Below are positions 58,733 to 64,000 of a stretch of DNA of 64,000 bases, piece by piece. Made by a program: the position numbers and the translations under genes. How positions within the stretch are numbered: the first letter of the stretch is position 1; each line of letters starts with the position of its first letter. Under the pieces are notes generated by a model. That model was given only the letters and a program-made list of their open reading frames with translations. It was not told where the DNA came from and ran no database searches. The stretch comes from a virus, in IMG/VR virus record IMGVR_UViG_3300032311_001249, positions 1-64,000 of that record, one strand, 5' to 3'.

Positions 58733-59353
58733 CTAACTATATAAAAATTTAGTTCCATTAGATACATAAGTATCTATATATTTCATAGACGGAATAATAG
58801 TAACTTTATCAGGAGTCTTACTATGAATATCTTTTACCATATCACAAACATGTTCTTCAAATATTTTTCCAAGATCATTCACTTCTGTTTCTAATGTAAA
58901 ATATTGTTTAAATATATTTTTATTACAACCAAAAAATACAGTACTTACGTGTCTATCGTAATCTCTAGTTAATGTATAGAAATCATGATTTTTACTTATT
59001 ATTGATTCACAGTCGGGAGAAAAATATCTTCCAGATATTTTGAAAAACACATCTGAATCTTTTAAAAAATAAGAATTATCTAATACAAACAATAGTGTAT
59101 CTTTTTCTCCGTGTCCTTTACCTTTTCCTATAGCGGTATTTTGTGTAATAGATAAATATTCTATTCGATCTGAATATTCTATAAATTTATTCTTCAAAAA
59201 ACTTAAATCATAATTAGAGTTTTCTGCAAAAATAATATTTAAATTAGTTTTTTGTAAAAAATTATTTAAAGCATTAATATAATGTGATTTACGTGTTTCG
59301 ATATTATTTCTACTAAGTTGTGGACAACCTTCTACATTTATAGTGGCAGTCAT
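58733..59353 (-). CDS. Glycan-cluster protein of unknown family (206 aa)
   Basis: The start ATG 59351-59353 (MTATINVEGCPQLSRNNIET) lies 7 nt after the preceding gene's stop; a start 36 codons upstream would overlap that gene and is rejected. Strand-rich N-terminal half with NLNIIFAENSNYDLSFLKNK and an acidic segment with DSDVFFKISGRYF suggest a nucleotide-sugar (GT-A-like) fold. No family is recognised. Confidence 0.55.
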   Translation of the reverse strand: MTATINVEGCPQLSRNNIETRKSHYINALNNFLQKTNLNIIFAENSNYDLSFLKNKFIEYSDRIEYLSITQNTAIGKGKGHGEKDTLLFVLDNSYFLKDSDVFFKISGRYFSPDCESIISKNHDFYTLTRDYDRHVSTVFFGCNKNIFKQYFTLETEVNDLGKIFEEHVCDMVKDIHSKTPDKVTIIPSMKYIDTYVSNGTKFLYS

Positions 59354-59360
59354 TATTAAA

Positions 59361-60152
59361 TTATTTCTTATTAAATTCATATGCTTCGTGTATTTGTTCA
59401 CTAATGTCTTTAAGACTAATATCAGATAATAAACATTTGTTGACGTATTTATCAGATTCAAATGGAATTAAATTTTTATGAAGATTTAAAATTTCGTTGA
59501 TATTTTTTAATATTTTATATTTAGATATTTTTTCTGTTCCTAATTGTAAAACATTTGAATTTGTTAATATATCCTTTTCTAAAATTATTTTCTCTGCCCA
59601 TTTAGCCCATTCTAATGTAGTTATACCATTCCAGTATTGGTTTATAAATCCTTTAATACTTTCATTCTGACACTCAACAAACCAATTCCATAAGGACTTG
59701 CCTCCAATATTTTCTGGACCTATAATAGATGTTCTTATTTGGACTATATTTGGATTTTTCAGACTTTCTAAATACATATAAGATATTTTTTTACTAATAC
59801 CATAGTCATCTATAGCATCTGGATAATCTGTTTTTTTGTAAAAATGATCAATATTAATTTTTCCAGAAAATTCACAATCGGTTGAAGGATTTATTATTTT
59901 TCCTTTAAAGAATTTTGTTAAATAAATCGGAAGTTCAGTATTTACATAGTAGTAATCTTTTATAGTTGATGTTTTCTGAGGAATACAACCTATACAATTT
60001 ATTAACCATTCTGAATTTGAAGACTTTATAAAGTCTTCAAATTCCTTTGTACCCCAACGATTATCTGTTATTTCAATATCAAAATTTTGTCTCAAATATT
60101 TAAATACAGTATTCCCTAATAATCCGTTATGTCCTAAAATTAATATCTTCAT
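59361..60152 (-). CDS. Sugar-nucleotide reductase, RmlD-like SDR
   Basis: 263 aa. An N-terminal Rossmann motif GHNGLLGNTVF (type GxxGxxG), a STDCEFSG segment and the catalytic Y-x3-K in YGISKK are typical of dTDP-4-dehydrorhamnose reductase-like enzymes, including those for other deoxysugars. The upstream gene is a 4,6-dehydratase-like enzyme, so the pair may make a 6-deoxy-hexose derivative. The stop/start overlap is 4 bases. Confidence 0.75.
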   Translation of the reverse strand: MKILILGHNGLLGNTVFKYLRQNFDIEITDNRWGTKEFEDFIKSSNSEWLINCIGCIPQKTSTIKDYYYVNTELPIYLTKFFKGKIINPSTDCEFSGKINIDHFYKKTDYPDAIDDYGISKKISYMYLESLKNPNIVQIRTSIIGPENIGGKSLWNWFVECQNESIKGFINQYWNGITTLEWAKWAEKIILEKDILTNSNVLQLGTEKISKYKILKNINEILNLHKNLIPFESDKYVNKCLLSDISLKDISEQIHEAYEFNKK

Positions 60153-61075
60153 GGTTTAAAATAATTATACTGATTTAAAAAATCATTAAGTTCTTTTTTA
60201 GAAATACAATAATCTCGACTTGAATAATATTTTGGTATATTCGCATTATTATATATTTTAGAGTAATGCATATAGTAATATTTCGAACATTCTGTTGTAC
60301 GTACAGATTCTTCTTCAGAAAACATTATTTCGTGTAATTTTTCGGAAATTCTAGGAACACCCTTTTTATAATTTAGATTAAATTTTTCATTAAAAATTTC
60401 AAACAAATCTTTTATTCTAAAACTTTTAATTTTTGGTATTATGTTAAACCCTTTAAAATTTAATGAGTGTTCTATTAAATCTACAGCTTCATCTGATGTT
60501 ATCATAAATCGAGTCATTTCATCAGAGTATAAAGTTAATTGGTAGTTATTTTTAATAGAATCCCATATAAGAGGTATTAAACTTCCAGTCGAATTCAAAA
60601 CATTTCCGTATATTGCTGTGCTTAAGTTAATATCGTTTTTATCAGAATTTACAATAAATGATTCACCTGCAATAAATTTCATAGCACCGTATAAAGTTGT
60701 AGCAGAACGACTCTTATCAGAAGAAATAAAACATGCAGATTTCATTTTATTTTTTTCAGCAGAATACCTACCATTAAAAGCTCCGTCAATTATTATTTTA
60801 TTAGCTTCTTCAACATTTTGATCTACTGCTTCAATCTGTTTTAAACTAGCTGCAAAAATTCCTATAGAGCAACCTTCAGAAGAACGAAGAAGTAAATCAC
60901 GATCTCGTACATCCCCGATAATTGTTCGGATCTTCGGAAATTGTTTTTTTAAATAATAATGCTTGGCCTCATCTCTAGAAAATATAACAATATCATTAGC
61001 GTCGTAGAATTTTTTTATGATGTTTTTTCCTAAAAACCCCGCGCCGCCTGTTATAAATATTTTTTCATTTTTCAT
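60149..61075 (-). CDS. UDP-sugar 4,6-dehydratase-like SDR (PseB/FlaA1/CapE type)
   Basis: 308 aa. An N-terminal FITGGAGFLGKNII Rossmann motif, a VIFSRDEAKHYYLKKQF segment (the NAD-binding R-D-E motif typical of the FlaA1/CapE group), then FAASLKQIEAVDQN and SSDKSRSATTLYGAMK with Ser, Lys and Y-x3-K. These enzymes turn UDP-GlcNAc into 4-keto-6-deoxy sugars for surface glycans. The following gene is the probable reductase. The product sugar is not known. It is linked to both neighbours by ATGA overlaps. Confidence 0.8.
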   Translation of the reverse strand: MKNEKIFITGGAGFLGKNIIKKFYDANDIVIFSRDEAKHYYLKKQFPKIRTIIGDVRDRDLLLRSSEGCSIGIFAASLKQIEAVDQNVEEANKIIIDGAFNGRYSAEKNKMKSACFISSDKSRSATTLYGAMKFIAGESFIVNSDKNDINLSTAIYGNVLNSTGSLIPLIWDSIKNNYQLTLYSDEMTRFMITSDEAVDLIEHSLNFKGFNIIPKIKSFRIKDLFEIFNEKFNLNYKKGVPRISEKLHEIMFSEEESVRTTECSKYYYMHYSKIYNNANIPKYYSSRDYCISKKELNDFLNQYNYFKP

Positions 61076-61872
61076 ATATAAATCAATTGTTTATTTCGAG
61101 ATATTTTTTTAACAATAGCATTATCGTTTACCCAAGGTAAAAAGTCTTTTAACATTTGAGGAAAATGCTTACAATTTTGTAATCTCATCCAATTATTATA
61201 AGCATCTTTGTATCCGTAAAAATTTTCTTTAAATTTAACTTGTTCTGGAAGAACATATGCATAATGATCAAATATCCAGTTTTTCTGTCCTGTGAAGTTT
61301 TTAGATAAAAATTCAGTAAGACCGTGAATTCTTGGTGGTTCATGAGTTCTCCAAGAAGTCTTGTTATTTATTTTCCATAAACGACACCATTCATCAGCTT
61401 TGTTACCATATGTATCATCTGATGTGATTAGTATATTAGGTCCAACAAAATAATTACATCTAAACAACATTCCATCAAATCCTTCATTATTCAAGGCATA
61501 ATCAGTAACTTCTTGTAAAGTTTCAGGATTCCAAATCTCATCCACATCAAACTGCATTAAGATGCAATCATTCATCTTATCATTTACCACGTTACACATT
61601 TCTGTTTTACCATTCCAGAAATCGTTTTTACGGTGAACAAAAACTTTTTTGTTATCGGCTATACTATCTAAAAATTCAGTAGTTCCGTCTATGGATAATT
61701 TTTTATCAGAATAAAATCTTTGATCAATATTCTGACACCATGCTGTGTCAAATGTAGGAAGAGTCGCACCTTCAATTACATGCCATTCATCAAACACCTG
61801 AAGTATAACTTCTGTTTGTTTTTTTATGAATGGCATACCATTCAATACTATTGTAAATGCTATTTTTTTCAT
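61072..61872 (-). CDS. Glycosyltransferase, GT2-like, with DxDE motif
   Basis: 266 aa from ATG 61870-61872, which overlaps the previous gene's stop (ATGA). Motifs: an N-terminal IAFTIVLNGMPFIKKQTEV segment, ILMQFDVDEIW (metal/nucleotide-sugar site) and TSWRTHEPPRIHG. This is a recurrent type of GT-A protein in phage and bacterial glycan clusters. The linkage is unknown. An in-frame start 4 codons upstream also exists but is less likely. Confidence 0.7.
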   Translation of the reverse strand: MKKIAFTIVLNGMPFIKKQTEVILQVFDEWHVIEGATLPTFDTAWCQNIDQRFYSDKKLSIDGTTEFLDSIADNKKVFVHRKNDFWNGKTEMCNVVNDKMNDCILMQFDVDEIWNPETLQEVTDYALNNEGFDGMLFRCNYFVGPNILITSDDTYGNKADEWCRLWKINNKTSWRTHEPPRIHGLTEFLSKNFTGQKNWIFDHYAYVLPEQVKFKENFYGYKDAYNNWMRLQNCKHFPQMLKDFLPWVNDNAIVKKISRNKQLIYI

Positions 61873-62588
61873 AATTTTATCCAATATCTATTTAATACAG
61901 GTAATCCTCTCATTCTACCATCTTTTAAAGGATTTCCATAATAACCGTGTTTTAATAAAAGAACGTTTTTCTTGACTGGTATATTTAATTGATCTACTAG
62001 ATTAGAAAAACTACTCTCTATCAATATGTGTTGCTCTGCATCTTCTAATACTCCTAACCAATCAAAAACACTATCTGTTATTGGTGATATGTCTATTCTT
62101 TTAATAGATTCGTTTTCCCATAGAACAGAACGTTTTGAGTCTGATGCTTTTTCTTGAACAACAACAAAAGGATTATCTGCCTCTATTGTAGTTTTTAAAA
62201 GATTTTCTTTTTGAGCATTTCTATTTATCTTTAATTTCCACTTTTCTTCAAAAGGAACATCTGCTAAGAAATATTTAAACTCATCAAAAGAATATAAATC
62301 TTGAGTCAAGTAATTTTGGGAATTCAATGGATTTGCATTAGGTATAGTAAATGCTAAATCAATAATTTTTGTGCAGAAATTATTGATGCATGTCTGATAT
62401 GCCTCCATACAATCAAATTCTATAGGCATAAATTTTACATAATCTACATATTCTGTAAAATTTTTAATCATTTCTTTTTCTACAGGCCAAATTATCTCAT
62501 AACCTCTATCATAGTACCATTTTGCTATGGGCAGGCATATTATAATATCTCCTATTTTTCCCGGTTGAATTATTCCTAATCTTCTCAT
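61869..62588 (-). CDS. GT9-like glycosyltransferase (heptosyltransferase family)
   Basis: 239 aa. The first 45 residues, with GIIQPGKIGDIIICLPIAKW and YEIIWPVEKE, match the GT9 start (ADP-heptose:LPS heptosyltransferase family). The C-terminal part has a probable donor-site segment (ILIESSFSNLVDQLNIPVKK). It is shorter than host WaaC/WaaF (about 320-350 aa), so it could use other substrates. It is coupled by 4-base overlaps on both sides. Confidence 0.7.
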   Translation of the reverse strand: MRRLGIIQPGKIGDIIICLPIAKWYYDRGYEIIWPVEKEMIKNFTEYVDYVKFMPIEFDCMEAYQTCINNFCTKIIDLAFTIPNANPLNSQNYLTQDLYSFDEFKYFLADVPFEEKWKLKINRNAQKENLLKTTIEADNPFVVVQEKASDSKRSVLWENESIKRIDISPITDSVFDWLGVLEDAEQHILIESSFSNLVDQLNIPVKKNVLLLKHGYYGNPLKDGRMRGLPVLNRYWIKL

Positions 62589-63460
62589 TCTATATATTTT
62601 ATTTGGTTATCAAGATTTATATTCATAGCATCAAAAAATGTTTTTTGTATTTGTTGTTCATTCTCTTGTGGCTGTAAGAACGCTCCCCATGGTTTTCTTT
62701 TACACAAGTTATATTGTAGATTAAAGTATATAATATTATCAGCTATTCTAAACAAGTGATTTTTTCTAAAAATATCTTCATTATGTTTTTTTTCAGGACA
62801 CTCTGATGTCACTGCTGCATTACCATGAAACATATGCAAAGCAAACATAGGATAAGAATTAGAGATTATACACTTCTCTCCAAATATAACCATTAATCCT
62901 GCTATAACCACATCAAAAAAAGGTTTACCTATAACAAACTTACTAATAAAGTGTTTTTTATATTTAGAAAACCATTTATTTTCAAAAACAAAATAATCAT
63001 AACCTGCTATTTCTGTTCTGATGGGTTTTACATTCTCATCTAACACATCTTGAAAAGAGTTTATTTCCTCTATCTCTAATCTTGGTCCGGCCATGCAATC
63101 TGGTTCTTCTTTTAATATTTTTTCTATTAATCCCGGTAAAAGAATCACATCAGAATTAACAAACACAACATAATCACATTTACTAATAATAAAACCTTTG
63201 CATATTATTTCCGAAATTACTGGTAATTTTTTTTCACTGTTTTTGATATAAGATTCAGACGAACATTCCAAAACATGAACAGTATCTATTCCCTCATAAT
63301 GAGCATCAAAAGTTTCTTCCTCATCTTTAAATTGTAAATTAAACAAATATACGTTGTCTGGAAATTTCTCTTTTAAATTTAAAAGAGATTGCATAGCAAC
63401 ATTCTGTCTATGATATTTACCAAAAGTATTAGTTATTACGGCTATAGTTTTATTACTCAT
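62585..63460 (-). CDS. Glycosyltransferase, GT2-like
   Basis: 291 aa from ATG 63458-63460, overlapping the previous stop by 8 bases. A GT-A pattern is visible: IAVITNTFGKYHRQNVAMQS, YVVFVNSDVILLPGLIEKIL (nucleotide-binding acidic motif) and a late FALHMFHGNAAVTSECP. It has no membrane segment. The sugar and acceptor are unknown. Confidence 0.65.
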   Translation of the reverse strand: MSNKTIAVITNTFGKYHRQNVAMQSLLNLKEKFPDNVYLFNLQFKDEEETFDAHYEGIDTVHVLECSSESYIKNSEKKLPVISEIICKGFIISKCDYVVFVNSDVILLPGLIEKILKEEPDCMAGPRLEIEEINSFQDVLDENVKPIRTEIAGYDYFVFENKWFSKYKKHFISKFVIGKPFFDVVIAGLMVIFGEKCIISNSYPMFALHMFHGNAAVTSECPEKKHNEDIFRKNHLFRIADNIIYFNLQYNLCKRKPWGAFLQPQENEQQIQKTFFDAMNINLDNQIKYIE

Positions 63461-64000
63461 ATTTGTTATATAATTCGTTTTTAATATCAATATTAACTTT
63501 ATATTGATGATTTATTTTATTGTTTATTTGATTTTTTATTCCTTGTGCCATATTGTTTACATTTTTGGAATCAAGAATACATTTAAAATTATCAACATAT
63601 ATCAGTTTGTTAACAATCATCTGATCGGTGATGGGATAGTTTATCTTTGCTAAAACTTTAGACATTTCGTGAATAATCTTTTGATAAAACAAAGAAATAC
63701 TAGAAAAATTTCCCAATATAAGACCACTATTTATAACTATATTGTGTTTTACTATATCAAATACATTCTGACCATAACACACCATGCACCAAGTCTTATT
63801 AGTGTCGCAGTCATTAAAAGTTAAATCTTCTAAACTCAACCAAACATCATCATGAGGCAATTCAAAAGGATTTATTTTAAAATAAACATCATTCATATCA
63901 CAGTAAAAAATATCATGATCTTTCAAAGATTCTTTATATTTTTCTAAAAATAAATGTATATAAATTATTTTGTTGTTGTACGGGGATGTTTGAAACAACA
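63453..64000 (-). CDS. Glycan-cluster protein, partial (N-terminus beyond right edge)
   Basis: The frame is open at the right edge; the first codons of the window are not a start. It contains HDIFYCDMNDVYFKINPFEL, with D-x-N-D acidic residues, INSGLILGNFSSISLFYQKI and ITDQMIVNKLIYVDNFKCIL, a pattern known in GT-A-type nucleotide-diphosphosugar transferases. It is upstream in the same operon as the GT2 gene. Family assignment is uncertain because the N-terminus is missing. Confidence 0.5.
   Translation of the reverse strand, partial: LFQTSPYNNKIIYIHLFLEKYKESLKDHDIFYCDMNDVYFKINPFELPHDDVWLSLEDLTFNDCDTNKTWCMVCYGQNVFDIVKHNIVINSGLILGNFSSISLFYQKIIHEMSKVLAKINYPITDQMIVNKLIYVDNFKCILDSKNVNNMAQGIKNQINNKINHQYKVNIDIKNELYNKYE

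Noticed and set aside
1-64000. tRNA genes
   Set aside because: Intergenic gaps are short and no cloverleaf-like sequence was noticed by eye; a tRNA scan could not be run.
1-64000. Assigning a host such as Campylobacter or a cyanobacterium from base composition
   Set aside because: AT richness and lack of Shine-Dalgarno are shared by many hosts; no host-specific gene is present.

Overview
The window is part of an AT-rich, T4-like (contractile-tailed, myovirus-type) bacteriophage genome. The evidence is a set of T4 core genes recognisable from length, motifs and order: gp14, gp15, gp16, gp17, gp18, gp19, gp21, gp22 and gp23 for head, neck and tail; gp29, gp48, gp53, gp54, gp26/gp51-like and a split gp5-like spike for the baseplate and tail; gp32, gp41, gp43, gp45, gp46, gp61 and UvsX for replication and recombination. 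T4 comparisons are from recalled family knowledge, not computed alignments. The host cannot be named. The sugar-nucleotide and glycosyltransferase genes and a lipoprotein-like gene suggest a Gram-negative host. The early promoters look sigma70-like (TTGAAA/TATAAT type). Shine-Dalgarno sequences are essentially absent.

Layout. 1-1.25 kb: partial tail fibre on the minus strand. 1.3-4.3 kb: a small protein and a MoxR ATPase/VWA-metallopeptidase pair. 4.3-20.7 kb: neck, prohead, capsid, terminase and tail genes, interrupted by two free-standing homing endonucleases placed just after the terminators of gp23 and gp18. 20.8-24 kb: an acidic repeat protein and two paralogous fibre/adhesin proteins. 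24-27 kb: a minus-strand operon (glycosyltransferase, possible clamp-loader subunit, GroES-like protein, WYL_2-like protein, small proteins). 27-42 kb: baseplate and tail-tape genes with interspersed candidate internal head proteins and the primase. 42-56 kb: the replication block on the minus strand. 52.6-64 kb: a glycan island of glycosyltransferases, FkbM methyltransferases, a fucosyltransferase and nucleotide-sugar enzymes, running off the right edge. No intergenic stretch longer than 300 bases exists; no tRNA or CRISPR was seen.

The most unusual signal is regulatory. The T4-type late promoter box TATAAATA (or close variants) lies 5-6 nt before the start codon at about 16 of roughly 22 late gene starts (7-9 nt at the others). 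This is the position expected if the A of ATG is the transcription start, so late mRNAs would be leaderless. At three loci (1249-1291, 12682-12710, 44273-44327) the late promoter and start codon sit inside inverted repeats. A read-through transcript would fold and hide the start codon, while a transcript begun at the late promoter would not. This resembles the early/late translational switch known for T4 genes e, soc and 49, here combined with leaderless initiation and sometimes made bidirectional. gp32 is the exception: it has a true leader of about 57 nt with a hairpin followed by an A-rich unstructured segment, like a translational operator.

A second theme is a shared N-terminal signature in six otherwise unrelated small proteins. 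It resembles the T4 capsid-targeting sequence, and in several it is followed by a candidate gp21 cleavage site that also appears in gp23 and gp22. These are candidate internal head proteins that could be injected with the DNA.
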